Assembly: GCA_039930985.1 (NCBI GenBank)
Contig: JBDTSV010000093.1
Coordinates: 1 to 34,148 of the forward strand
Direction: 5' to 3'
Origin: CADEED01 sp039930985
GTDB lineage: Bacteria > Pseudomonadota > Gammaproteobacteria > Steroidobacterales > Steroidobacteraceae
Length of the DNA: 34,148 bases
Each line of letters opens with the position of its first letter. Positions within the stretch are counted from its first letter, which is position 1. Below are positions 1-7,237 of this stretch, piece after piece. A program made the position numbers and the translations under genes. Under the pieces are notes generated by a model that was given only the letters and a program-made list of their open reading frames with translations, ran no database searches and had not been told where the DNA came from.

Positions 1-54
1 GCGTAAGCCGGCAGATTTACAGTCTGCTCCCGTTGGCCGCTTGGGTACCCCTCC
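1..54 (-). tRNA. tyrT: tRNA-Tyr (GTA anticodon), 5' part only
   Basis: Read on the minus strand, the segment starts GGAGGGG at 54 (acceptor stem), followed by U8-A9, a D arm with CCCAAGCGGCC, and an anticodon arm with stem GCAGA/TCTGC and loop CTGTAAA. The anticodon GTA lies at 18-20. This is the normal bacterial tRNA-Tyr pattern. The gene runs off the left edge, so the long variable arm, the T arm and the 3' acceptor strand are missing. In many gammaproteobacteria tRNA-Tyr heads a cluster with tRNA-Gly, tRNA-Thr and tuf; whether that holds here cannot be seen. Confidence 0.9.
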
Positions 55-188
55 CGGGAAAAACGAGCCGCGTATTCTGATTTCGACCCCGAGGGGAGTC
101 AACGACTTTGGCGCGCATTTTGCTATGGATTGCGAGACTCCAAATCGCGCCGCCAGCGCTCCGGCTCGCCGCCCGATGACGGCACTCA

Positions 189-216
189 TCTATATAGGGT
201 GCCCGGCGGGTCTCAA
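189..216 (-). promoter_or_regulatory. Candidate sigma-70 promoter for tRNA-Tyr
   Basis: On the minus strand TTGAGA (216-211) and TATAGA (194-189) are 16 bp apart, both close to consensus. Transcription would start near 182 and give a leader of about 125 nt before the tRNA at 54. The -35 box overlaps the TGA stop of the SRPBCC gene (213-215), so the promoter is built into the end of the upstream gene. No other gene lies downstream before the tRNA. Assignment is by motif only. Confidence 0.5.
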
Positions 217-764
217 GGCCCAGCCGGGGCCCCGCTTGCGAAGGTTCGCAGTCGATCGAGCTGGCCACGCAGAACCTGATCGACTCCGGCGGCCAGTTTC
301 GCCGAGTCCATGGTCAGCGCGCCGGCAACCCGATACGTCAAGGTGACTCGCGTCCCCGGACCATCGGGAGCCATTTTGAAGGTGAGTACCCCGGTGACCG
401 CCATCTCTTGCAGCGGTCCGAGCGCGCCGTCGATGCGCAGCTGCCTGCCAGGTTGGGCAAAAACAACGCGGCCGTGCTGAACGGAACCGCCGCCGGCCAG
501 CGCCTCGCAGAAACAGCCGCCAGCTTTGGGCTCGAGCTTCAGATTCTTTGCTGACCCCGACCACGTGTGTTTTGGGTCCCACCACTGCGAAACCCGGACA
601 AGACTTCGATAAACCGCCGCCGGAGCCGCTTCCGCCATCACCACCGCCTCGACCACGAAGCTGGTCTCGTGCACTTCGAGCACCTCGGCTCGGGCGATAC
701 CAGCCACCGCGGTGGAGAACGCAACGATGAGTGGCCAGGTTTTCATGGCGGCGGAGGCTATCAC
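213..764 (-). CDS. Exported SRPBCC (START/AHSA1-like) domain protein
   Basis: This is a 183-residue protein with an N-terminal signal peptide (hydrophobic stretch then ARA before residue 27) and one SRPBCC-type lipid-binding fold. Typical signs are the early helix-strand unit around VYRSLVRVSQWWDPKHTWSG and a strand pattern ending in TRVTLTYRV, followed by a long C-terminal helix. The family binds hydrophobic ligands; the ligand here is unknown. The GTG start at 764 overlaps the rluB stop as GTGA, which suggests translational coupling. An in-frame ATG at 746 gives a shorter signal peptide and is the alternative start; neither has a clear Shine-Dalgarno. Why it travels with rluB is unclear. 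Confidence 0.75.
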   Translation of the reverse strand: MIASAAMKTWPLIVAFSTAVAGIARAEVLEVHETSFVVEAVVMAEAAPAAVYRSLVRVSQWWDPKHTWSGSAKNLKLEPKAGGCFCEALAGGGSVQHGRVVFAQPGRQLRIDGALGPLQEMAVTGVLTFKMAPDGPGTRVTLTYRVAGALTMDSAKLAAGVDQVLRGQLDRLRTFASGAPAGP

Positions 765-1522
765 TCGGCCGTTGGTGAAGGTGCCGCCGAGGTCGCGGCC
801 GCCAGCCGCGACAGCTCGGCAATCGTGGCACTCGCGAGCTCTTTGAATGCTCCGGCGCGTAAATCACGGGGCAATTCAATACTACCGTACCGTATACGGC
901 TCAATCGGCTTACCACGAACCCTTCGTGCTCGAACAGCCGTCGCACCTCGCGATTGCGTCCTTCGTGCAGGCGCACGCGGATCCAGCTGTGACTGCCTTC
1001 CGTCGATTCGGTCTCGATGGCATCGAAATTGGCCGGCCCGTCTTCGAGCTCGACGCCGCGGCGCAGGCGCTCGAGCACCTCGGTGGAGGGCGCGCCGCGC
1101 AGCCGCACCAGGTATTCGCGCTGTATCTCGCTCGAGGGGTGCATGAGCCGATGGGCGAGCTCCCCGTCGTTGGTGAACAGCAGCAATCCGGAAGTGTTGA
1201 CGTCCAGCCGACCGACGACGATCCATCGCCCGCTCCCGGGTGGGGGCAGGCGATCGAACACGGTCGGCCTACCTTCGGGATCGCTGCGCGTGGTCACCTC
1301 GCCGACGGGCTTGTGATACAGCAGCACTTCCACCGATTCCTGTCGGCCGCCGAGATCGAGCGGTTTGCCATCGAGACAGATTCGATCGGCGATGGTGGCG
1401 CGGTCGCCGAGTGCCGCGACACGGTCATTGATCGTCACCCGCCCGGCGCGAATCCACTCTTCGATGCCGCGGCGCGAACCGTGGCCCGCACCCGCCAGCA
1501 ATTTTTGCAATCGTTCCGTCAT
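761..1522 (-). CDS. rluB: 23S rRNA pseudouridine synthase RluB
   Basis: A 253-residue member of the RsuA/RluB/E/F family, which isomerises a uridine in 23S rRNA (U2605 in E. coli for RluB). An S4 RNA-binding domain covers roughly residues 1-60. The catalytic motif GRLDVNTSGLLLFTNDG follows, with the nucleophilic Asp at 107, and then the family blocks LAHRLMHPSSEIQREYLVR and GRNREVRRLFE. The GRLDVNT and MHPS motifs and the S4 domain favour RluB over RluE or RluF. It is divergent from cysK across 87 bp and is followed by the SRPBCC gene in a GTGA overlap. A TATAAC hexamer on the minus strand (1550-1545) is a possible -10 box. The C-terminus is a short Ala/Ser/Pro tail. Confidence 0.9.
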   Translation of the reverse strand: MTERLQKLLAGAGHGSRRGIEEWIRAGRVTINDRVAALGDRATIADRICLDGKPLDLGGRQESVEVLLYHKPVGEVTTRSDPEGRPTVFDRLPPPGSGRWIVVGRLDVNTSGLLLFTNDGELAHRLMHPSSEIQREYLVRLRGAPSTEVLERLRRGVELEDGPANFDAIETESTEGSHSWIRVRLHEGRNREVRRLFEHEGFVVSRLSRIRYGSIELPRDLRAGAFKELASATIAELSRLAAATSAAPSPTAE

Positions 1523-1534
1523 GTGAGCGGCAGC

Positions 1535-1549
1535 ATAACCAACTGTTAT
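1535..1549. promoter_or_regulatory. Palindrome with a T-N11-A LysR-type pattern
   Basis: ATAAC-N5-GTTAT is a perfect 5-bp inverted repeat with a 5-bp spacer, in the 87-bp divergent gap between rluB and cysK. It fits the T-N11-A pattern bound by LysR-family regulators, the family that includes the cysteine regulator CysB. Function is inferred from position and shape only. Confidence 0.35.
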
Positions 1550-1609
1550 ATGGCTATTCCAAGCCCGGGCTCGTCTTGAGTGCAGATACCCGCCTAGAGT
1601 CCCGGCACC

Positions 1610-2554
1610 ATGCTCTACGACAACATCCTCGGCACCATCGGCCGCACTCCCATCGTTCGTATCAACCGTCTCGCTCCGGCGGGCACGACGATGTACGTGA
1701 AGTGCGAATTCTTCACTCCTCTGTCATCGGTCAAGGATCGCCTGGCGATCGCCATCATCGAAGACGCGGAGCGCACCGGCAAGCTGAAACCCGGCCAGAC
1801 GGTGGTGGAAGCCACGTCGGGCAACACCGGTATCGCCTTGGCCATGGTGTGCGCCGCGAAGGGATATCCCTTCGTCGCCGTAATGGTTGAAACCTTCTCG
1901 ATCGAGCGCCGCAAGATCATGCGCATGCTCGGCGCCAAGGTGATTCTCACGCCGGCCGCTGAGCGCGGCCAGGGCATGGTGCGCAAGGCCGCCGAGCTCG
2001 CGCAAAAGCACAGCTGGTTCCTGGCCAGCCAATTCGATAATCCCGCCAACCCCGCGTATCACCGCAACACCACCGGTCCGGAAATCATCCAGGACTTCGT
2101 CGGCAAGCGGCTCGACAATTTCGTCACCGGCTGGGGCACGGGCGGAACGCTCACCGGCGTGGGTGAAGTGCTCAAGCTCACGCGCCCGGACGTCAAGATC
2201 ATCGCCACCGAGCCGGAAGCCGCACAGTTGTTAGGCGGCAAGCCGTTTGCGCCACACAAGATCCAGGGTTGGACCCCGGATTTCGTGCCGGCGGTGCTCA
2301 ACCGGAACGTCCCGGATCGCATCGTTCCGGTCACCGACGTCGAGGCCATCGAAGCCGCGCGTGCGCTGGCGAGAAGCGAAGGCATTTTCGTCGGCATCTC
2401 GAGTGGCGGCACGTTCGCCGCCGCGCTCAAGGTGGCGCGCGAAGCGGGTCCGGGCTCGGTCACACTGGCGATGCTGCCCGATACCGGCGAGCGCTATCTA
2501 TCCACCCCCCTGTTCGAAGGCATTGCCGACGGCGGCGACCCTGAACCGTCGTGA
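1610..2554 (+). CDS. cysK: Cysteine synthase (PLP-dependent O-acyl-serine sulfhydrylase)
   Basis: A 314-residue fold-type II PLP enzyme that makes cysteine from sulfide and an activated serine. The PLP lysine is K42 in SSVKDR, the phosphate loop and Asn are in TSGNTG (69-74), and the glycine loop is GTGGTLTG. The SGGT motif near the C-terminus matches the CysK/CysM serine loop. The segment before the lysine reads FFTPLSSVKDR instead of the usual NPxGSxKDR, so the region near the active site has diverged. The gene overlaps the metX-like gene by GTGA (2551-2554), suggesting that the partner supplies its substrate. A LysR-type palindrome lies 60 bp upstream. No strong Shine-Dalgarno is visible. 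Confidence 0.9.
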   Translation: MLYDNILGTIGRTPIVRINRLAPAGTTMYVKCEFFTPLSSVKDRLAIAIIEDAERTGKLKPGQTVVEATSGNTGIALAMVCAAKGYPFVAVMVETFSIERRKIMRMLGAKVILTPAAERGQGMVRKAAELAQKHSWFLASQFDNPANPAYHRNTTGPEIIQDFVGKRLDNFVTGWGTGGTLTGVGEVLKLTRPDVKIIATEPEAAQLLGGKPFAPHKIQGWTPDFVPAVLNRNVPDRIVPVTDVEAIEAARALARSEGIFVGISSGGTFAAALKVAREAGPGSVTLAMLPDTGERYLSTPLFEGIADGGDPEPS

Positions 2555-3735
2555 ACGCGCTGCCGCGCCGAAAGATTCCGAATGTTTCGCGCGCGGCAGC
2601 CAATTCCGAGCTGGCTGAGGTGAGTTTGAGCCCGGCCACAAAGCTGCTTCGCCTGCCCGATCCATTTCCGTTCTGGCGCGGCGGAGCCTTGCGCGGCGGC
2701 CGCGTTGCCTACGAAACCTGGGGCGAGCTCAACGAGGCGGGTGACAACGCCGTCCTGCTGTTCACCGGGCTATCGCCTTCGGCCCACGCGGCCTCATCGC
2801 CCGCCGATGCGGCGCCCGGCTGGTGGGAGCGCATGGTCGGTCCCGGCAAGGCTCTCGACACCACGCGCTATTTCGTCGTGTGCGTCAATTCGCTGGGCAG
2901 CTGCTTCGGCTCCACCGGGCCTGCCTCGGTGGATCCCGCAACCGGCCTCGCCTATCGCCTGGAGTTTCCGGACCTGTCGGTCGAGGACATCGCGCGCGGC
3001 GGCTATGAAACCATTCGCGCGCTCAAGATCGAAAAGCTGTCGGCAGTGGTCGGTGCATCGCTCGGTGGCATGGTGGTGCTGGCTTTCGCCGCGCAGTTTC
3101 CGGGTTGCGCTCGCCGCGTGGTGAGCATCTCGGGCAGCCCGGCGGCATCGCCGTTCGCTATCGCGCTGCGTTCGCTGCAGCGTGACGCCATCCTCACCGA
3201 TCCGGACTGGCAGGAAGGCCAGTATTCCGGGGACATCCGCCCGACGACCGGCATGCGACTGGCTCGCAAGCTCGGCACCATCACCTACCGATCGGCGGCG
3301 GAGTGGAAACACCGCTTTGGGCGCCGTCCTGCCGCCGAGCGCAACAATGAATCGCTGCCGCCCGGCCGCGCGCACTTCGCGGCGGAGTTCGCGGTGCAGG
3401 ATTACCTCAATGCGCAGGCCGACAAGTTCGTGTCGGTGTTCGACCCGAACTGCTACCTCTATCTATCTCGCGCGATGGATCGTTTCGACCTGTCGGCACA
3501 TGGTGGCACGCCAGCGGGCGCGCTCAAGCGCGCCGCCGCGGAACGCGCGCTGGTGATCGGCGTCGAGTCGGACATCCTGTTCACCATCACCGAGCAGAAC
3601 GCCATTGCCGAGGCTTTCGAATCCGCGGGCACCGCCACGGAGTTCGTGCCGCTGGCCTCGCTCGAGGGCCACGACGCGTTCCTGGTGGACATCGAGCCCT
3701 TCGCCGCGGCCATCGGCCGGTTCCTGTCCGAATAG
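2551..3735 (+). CDS. MetX-family acyltransferase, probably serine O-succinyltransferase
   Basis: A 394-residue alpha/beta-hydrolase of the MetX family. The nucleophile is S170 in the elbow GASLGGM; D341 (VESDILF) and H374 (EGHDAF) complete the triad. The oxyanion and substrate strand reads NSLGSCFGSTGPAS. MetX proteins acylate homoserine for methionine synthesis, but a subgroup in Xanthomonas-like bacteria succinylates serine for cysteine synthesis and sits beside cysK. The GTGA overlap with cysK and the absence of methionine genes here favour the serine enzyme. Homoserine O-acetyl- or O-succinyltransferase is the alternative. The GTG start was chosen for that overlap. The first ~25 residues are poorly conserved in appearance. 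Confidence 0.8.
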   Translation: MNALPRRKIPNVSRAAANSELAEVSLSPATKLLRLPDPFPFWRGGALRGGRVAYETWGELNEAGDNAVLLFTGLSPSAHAASSPADAAPGWWERMVGPGKALDTTRYFVVCVNSLGSCFGSTGPASVDPATGLAYRLEFPDLSVEDIARGGYETIRALKIEKLSAVVGASLGGMVVLAFAAQFPGCARRVVSISGSPAASPFAIALRSLQRDAILTDPDWQEGQYSGDIRPTTGMRLARKLGTITYRSAAEWKHRFGRRPAAERNNESLPPGRAHFAAEFAVQDYLNAQADKFVSVFDPNCYLYLSRAMDRFDLSAHGGTPAGALKRAAAERALVIGVESDILFTITEQNAIAEAFESAGTATEFVPLASLEGHDAFLVDIEPFAAAIGRFLSE

Positions 3736-3888
3736 CTAGTCGACCCTCGGCGGGTCGCGGCTCGGAAAAGTTCCCGTCTTCCATACACGTGTCACGCGAC
3801 CTTCGCGCGGCGTTAATCGGCGTGCAAACCACGCTCCGTACAGTCGCCCTGAAACCAAAGTCAGGAAACGCGGTACTAAGGAGCTGTC

Positions 3889-4089
3889 ATGAATATTTCA
3901 AATCTTGCATTGCGCCTCGAGGAATTCTCGGTGGCGGAAACTTCTGTGCGCGCCGACGCGCGCCAGTCTCCACAGATGTTCGTCGTGACCCCGCGCGGCG
4001 CTGCGCGCCGCGCGCAGCGGCCGCTCCAGCTGGGTGCGTACCGTATCCAGATCCGCGATACCGGGCTGCGCCCGTTTCGCGTCTTCTGA
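3889..4089 (+). CDS. Small protein of unknown function, 66 aa
   Basis: I do not recognise this protein. It is supported by a strong Shine-Dalgarno, AAGGAG, 7 nt before the ATG, and by its fit between two annotated genes. The product begins MNISNLALRLEEFSVAE, is rich in Arg (10 of 66) and lacks Cys, a signal peptide or a membrane segment. Its TGA lies 4 bp from the end of the convergent M48 gene. A hairpin with a 6-bp stem and TTCT loop (4078-4093) spans the stop codon. The 153-bp region upstream has no gene; it could hold its promoter. A regulatory leader or untranslated RNA is the alternative reading. Confidence 0.55.
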   Translation: MNISNLALRLEEFSVAETSVRADARQSPQMFVVTPRGAARRAQRPLQLGAYRIQIRDTGLRPFRVF

Positions 4090-4093
4090 CGCG
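4078..4093. repeat. Hairpin between convergent genes
   Basis: CGCGTC-TTCT-GACGCG can form a perfect 6-bp stem with a 4-nt loop. It covers the stop codon of the 66-aa ORF and ends one base before the M48 stop codon. There is no T-run on either side, so it is a weak terminator at best. Confidence 0.4.
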
Positions 4094-6022
4094 CTAACTA
4101 CCGGCCGCGGCGTGCGGCGCGAGTATCGGCGGCAGCGGGCAGTGCAGGACCGCGCACACGGTGCGCAGCAGCTCGCCTTCCTCGACCGAAAGTTTCTGGT
4201 CGTGCGCGATGCACCGTACCAGGCCTTCGATGAGGACCTTCTTCGCGAATGGCCGCAGGTTGGCGAGGCGGGCCAGTGCATCGCCCAGCGCCTTCGGCCA
4301 TTGGGCGACATCCCGGTACGCCGGCCGGTGCTCGGGCAGAACGACCGAGATCCCCGCTTCGTAGGCGCGGCGCGCGACCGCGTCTTCGCCCGTGCCCTGC
4401 GCGGCGAGGATGGCGAACAGCGTGTGAACCGCCTCGACCTCCTGTAACAGCGAGGCGTTGCCATGCAACGTGCCGGCTTCGAGTTCATCGAGGCTCGCGG
4501 CCAGCAGCAGCGTGAGACAGCACTCGAACACGTCGATGCGCGAGTCGGCGTTGGCCAGCGCGGCGACGACGTCGCGCAATTGCTGGCGCTCGCGCAGCGA
4601 AAGCCGGCGCAGCGCGGGAAACAGTTGCTGCACGGCCGGCAGTCGCAACGCGGGCGTCAGCGAATCGGCGAGTGCCTGCATGCCGAGCACACGCGCGGTG
4701 AATTCCTCGCCGTACGCCTGCACGAGAATGCGCCGCTGCGCGGCAAGCACGTCCGGCTCCTTGCTGACCAGCACGATGAGGACCAGCGCGCGAGCGTGAT
4801 CGGCGGACTCGGTGAACTCGCGCAGCCCTTCCGGTATGGCGACGCGCGCGGTTTCGGCGTAACGCACGTTTTCATTGGCAATGGTGCCGGCCAGCGCGGC
4901 GATATCGTGCGCCACCGAGCCGCCGATGCTGTGCTCGCGGAGCGGCGCGAATGCGCTCGCGGCAGCGCCCTCGGGCTGCGAGCGCGGTGCGCGTCCCGCG
5001 TCGTCGGCACGTTGCCTGTCCGCATCGCGCGCGGCGTCGGCCGCCAGCGCCGGCAGATCGCTCGCCTTGAACGCCGGGTTCAGCGCCTTGAGCCGCTCTT
5101 CGAGCGACGGATGCGTGGCCATGAGGCGCGGCAGACCCGCGGCGAACAGCATGTGCGCGACCTCTTCGGCTTCCGGTGTGACCAGTCGCGAACCCGCATT
5201 CAAGCCGGCGATCTTGAGAAGCGCGCCAGACAAGCCGACCGGATTGCGCGTGAATTGCACCGCCGAGGCATCGGCAAGCCGCTCACGATTGCGCGAGACG
5301 GCCGCCTGCAGCAGCCGCCCGAAGAACACCCCGATATAGCCCAGCACCATGACGGCGAGAGCCGCGAGCATGAGTGCCCCGGCGCCATCCTTGCGACCAC
5401 GACCGCCAGTACGCGGTGAGCTTTGCAGAACGATGCGCGCCACGATGGCCACGGCCAGGAGGCCGAAGACCCAGCCTAACAAGCGCAGGTTCATGCGCAT
5501 GTCGCCATTGAGGATGTGGCTGAACTCGTGCGCCACCACACCCTGGAGCTCTTCGCGGTTGAGACGTGTGGCGGCACCGCGAGTCACGGCGATGGCGGCA
5601 TCGGCGGGCGAATTTCCCGCCGCGAAGGCGTTGATGCCGTCTTCGTTTTCGAGCACGTAAACCTCGGGCATGGTCACACCCGAAGCGATCGCCATCTCTT
5701 CGACAACGTTGTGCAGGCGTTTGAGCGCGAGGTCGCCGGTGCCTCTTTCGATGCGTATCCCGCCCAGAGAGCGCGCCACCACCCCACCGCCGGCGCGCAG
5801 AGAAAGCGTTTTGAAGAGGCTGGCACCGCAGATGATCGCCAGCACCACGATGCTGGTCATCAGCACAGCGCCCGCCGGCGAGCGCCCGGGCTCGGAGGCA
5901 CCGACCAGCACGACGACCACTGCGTCGATGGCGATGATCACCAGTCCGACGGAAATCAGGAACGCGACCAGCAGCCAGCGCGTCGTGCGACGCGCGGCTT
6001 CCTGGCGGGCGTAGAAATCCAT
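4094..6022 (-). CDS. M48 family membrane metalloprotease with TerB-like C-terminal region
   Basis: A 642-residue HtpX-like zinc protease of the inner membrane. Two N-terminal membrane segments (about 15-41 and 50-72) precede the protease domain. The zinc motif HEFSH is at 165-169, and two more membrane segments follow (about 181-199 and 215-245); the third zinc ligand is likely the Glu in NRERLADASAVQF. HtpX is about 290 residues, so half of this protein is extra. The extra part is helical and ends in a segment (AHDQKLSVEEGELLRTVCAV) that resembles the acidic EF-like turn of TerB domains; a similar stretch, NADSRIDVFE, comes before it. It follows lemA with a 4-bp gap, the usual LemA-M48 pair. 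The substrate is unknown; membrane-protein quality control is likely. Confidence 0.85.
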   Translation of the reverse strand: MDFYARQEAARRTTRWLLVAFLISVGLVIIAIDAVVVVLVGASEPGRSPAGAVLMTSIVVLAIICGASLFKTLSLRAGGGVVARSLGGIRIERGTGDLALKRLHNVVEEMAIASGVTMPEVYVLENEDGINAFAAGNSPADAAIAVTRGAATRLNREELQGVVAHEFSHILNGDMRMNLRLLGWVFGLLAVAIVARIVLQSSPRTGGRGRKDGAGALMLAALAVMVLGYIGVFFGRLLQAAVSRNRERLADASAVQFTRNPVGLSGALLKIAGLNAGSRLVTPEAEEVAHMLFAAGLPRLMATHPSLEERLKALNPAFKASDLPALAADAARDADRQRADDAGRAPRSQPEGAAASAFAPLREHSIGGSVAHDIAALAGTIANENVRYAETARVAIPEGLREFTESADHARALVLIVLVSKEPDVLAAQRRILVQAYGEEFTARVLGMQALADSLTPALRLPAVQQLFPALRRLSLRERQQLRDVVAALANADSRIDVFECCLTLLLAASLDELEAGTLHGNASLLQEVEAVHTLFAILAAQGTGEDAVARRAYEAGISVVLPEHRPAYRDVAQWPKALGDALARLANLRPFAKKVLIEGLVRCIAHDQKLSVEEGELLRTVCAVLHCPLPPILAPHAAAGS

Positions 6023-6026
6023 CTAG

Positions 6027-6611
6027 TTAGCTGAAGCTGACCTTCGGCGCTTCACGTGCCTCGGGCTTGGCTGCTTCGAGCAACTGGGCCGGCGTGAAGT
6101 TGAACATGCCGGCGACGACGCTGCCGGGGAACATTTCGCGCTGGTTGTTGTAGCTCATGACGGAGTCGTTGTACGCCTGGCGGGCGAACGCGACCTTGTT
6201 TTCCGTGGAGGTGAGCTCTTCGGACAGCTGCATCATGTTCTGGTTGGCCTTGAGATCCGGGTAGGCCTCGGCCAGCGCGAACATGCGGCCGAGCGCGCCA
6301 CCGAGCTGCGTTTCGGCGCCGGACAGCGCGGTCATGGCAGCGGCGTCACCAGGGTTGGCGGCGGCGGCCTTGAGTCCGCTCATTGCGGTATTGCGAGCCT
6401 TGATGACCGCCTCGAGCGTCTCGCGCTCGTGTTTGATGTAGCCCTTGACGGTTTCGACCAGGTTCGGGATCAGGTCGTAGCGACGCGTGAGCTGAACATC
6501 GATCTGTGCGAAAGCATTCTTGTAACCGTTTCGCGCGCCAACCAGGCGGTTGTAGAGCGAGACGACAAACCAGATGGCGACGACAACGACGGCAAGCAAA
6601 ATCCAACCCAT
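6027..6611 (-). CDS. lemA: LemA family protein
   Basis: A 194-residue protein with one N-terminal membrane segment (MGWILLAVVVVAIWFVVSLY) followed by a long helical-bundle domain. Family signatures are LVGARNGYKNAFAQIDVQL, RYDLIPNLVETVKGY, and YNDSVMSYNNQREMFPGS near the C-terminus. The ATG at 6611 is preceded by AGGGAG at a good distance; a longer frame reaching 6701 would bury the membrane anchor and cross the promoter, so I reject it. LemA proteins are often encoded with M48 proteases, as here, and may act as their membrane partner; the biochemical role of LemA is not settled. Confidence 0.92.
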   Translation of the reverse strand: MGWILLAVVVVAIWFVVSLYNRLVGARNGYKNAFAQIDVQLTRRYDLIPNLVETVKGYIKHERETLEAVIKARNTAMSGLKAAAANPGDAAAMTALSGAETQLGGALGRMFALAEAYPDLKANQNMMQLSEELTSTENKVAFARQAYNDSVMSYNNQREMFPGSVVAGMFNFTPAQLLEAAKPEAREAPKVSFS

Positions 6612-6648
6612 GATGGGACTCCCTGATACGCGCCCGTGGCGCGCGTGA

Positions 6649-6677
6649 AATATGGGTGCGCGGACCCGCCAATGCAA
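6649..6677 (-). promoter_or_regulatory. Sigma-70-type promoter of the lemA-M48 operon
   Basis: On the minus strand TTGCAT (6677-6672) and CATATT (6654-6649) are separated by exactly 17 bp. The predicted start near 6642 gives a leader of about 30 nt before the lemA ATG, with its Shine-Dalgarno inside. Confidence 0.6.
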
Positions 6678-6787
6678 GGACGTCTGCGGCCAAGTACCCA
6701 ACCGTCACAGGCGGCGCCGATTATGTATCGCGTTAGGGCATTTTCGCGCCTCACGTCGATGAGCGCCACTGTGTTGATGTCACGCAC

Positions 6788-7204
6788 ATGTCGCGCGGCA
6801 TCTCCCTGCTCGAACTCCTGATCGTTCTCGTCATCGTCGGCATCATCGGCGCGCTCGTGCTGCCGGGATATCGCCAGTACCTGCTGCGCATCAATCGCAC
6901 CGAAGCCATGACCGCGCTCATGCAGGTTCAGGGTGCCGAAGAATCGTTCTATCAGCGGCACAACACATACACAGGCAACATCTTCGCCGCGCCACCCGGC
7001 GGCCTCGCAATGCCGGCGAGCATTGCAAATCGGTACCGGCTGTCGGTCGCTGTTGCCACAGATGGCCAGACCTACATTGCAACCGCCACACCTGCGCCCG
7101 GCGGCGCACAAGAGGCCGATGAGGACTGCCTCGCCTTCTCTGTCGATGCGCGCGGCCGCCGCGCGGTCAGTGGTACGCGCGGCGCGCGGTACTGCTGGAA
7201 GTAA
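6788..7204 (+). CDS. pilE: Type IV pilin-like protein (PilE family)
   Basis: A 138-residue type IV prepilin. The leader is only MSRG; cleavage after G4 would leave Ile at +1 and Glu at +5, followed by the hydrophobic alpha-1 helix (about 5-29). Usual pilins begin with Phe or Met, so Ile is a little unusual. Two cysteines near the C-terminus (DEDCLAF and RYCWK) fit the disulfide-bonded D-region. The protein would be cleaved by PilD and assembled in the inner membrane. No other pilus gene lies nearby, so it could be the major pilin, a minor pilin, or a DNA-uptake pilin. The ATG has no clear Shine-Dalgarno. Confidence 0.85.
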   Translation: MSRGISLLELLIVLVIVGIIGALVLPGYRQYLLRINRTEAMTALMQVQGAEESFYQRHNTYTGNIFAAPPGGLAMPASIANRYRLSVAVATDGQTYIATATPAPGGAQEADEDCLAFSVDARGRRAVSGTRGARYCWK

Positions 7205-7237
7205 CACTCGCGTTCCCGGCATGAGATAGTTGCGCGC

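Noticed and set aside
3742..3758. CGACCC/GGGTCG hairpin after the metX-like gene as a terminator
   Set aside because: There is no T-run after the stem, so termination is not supported.
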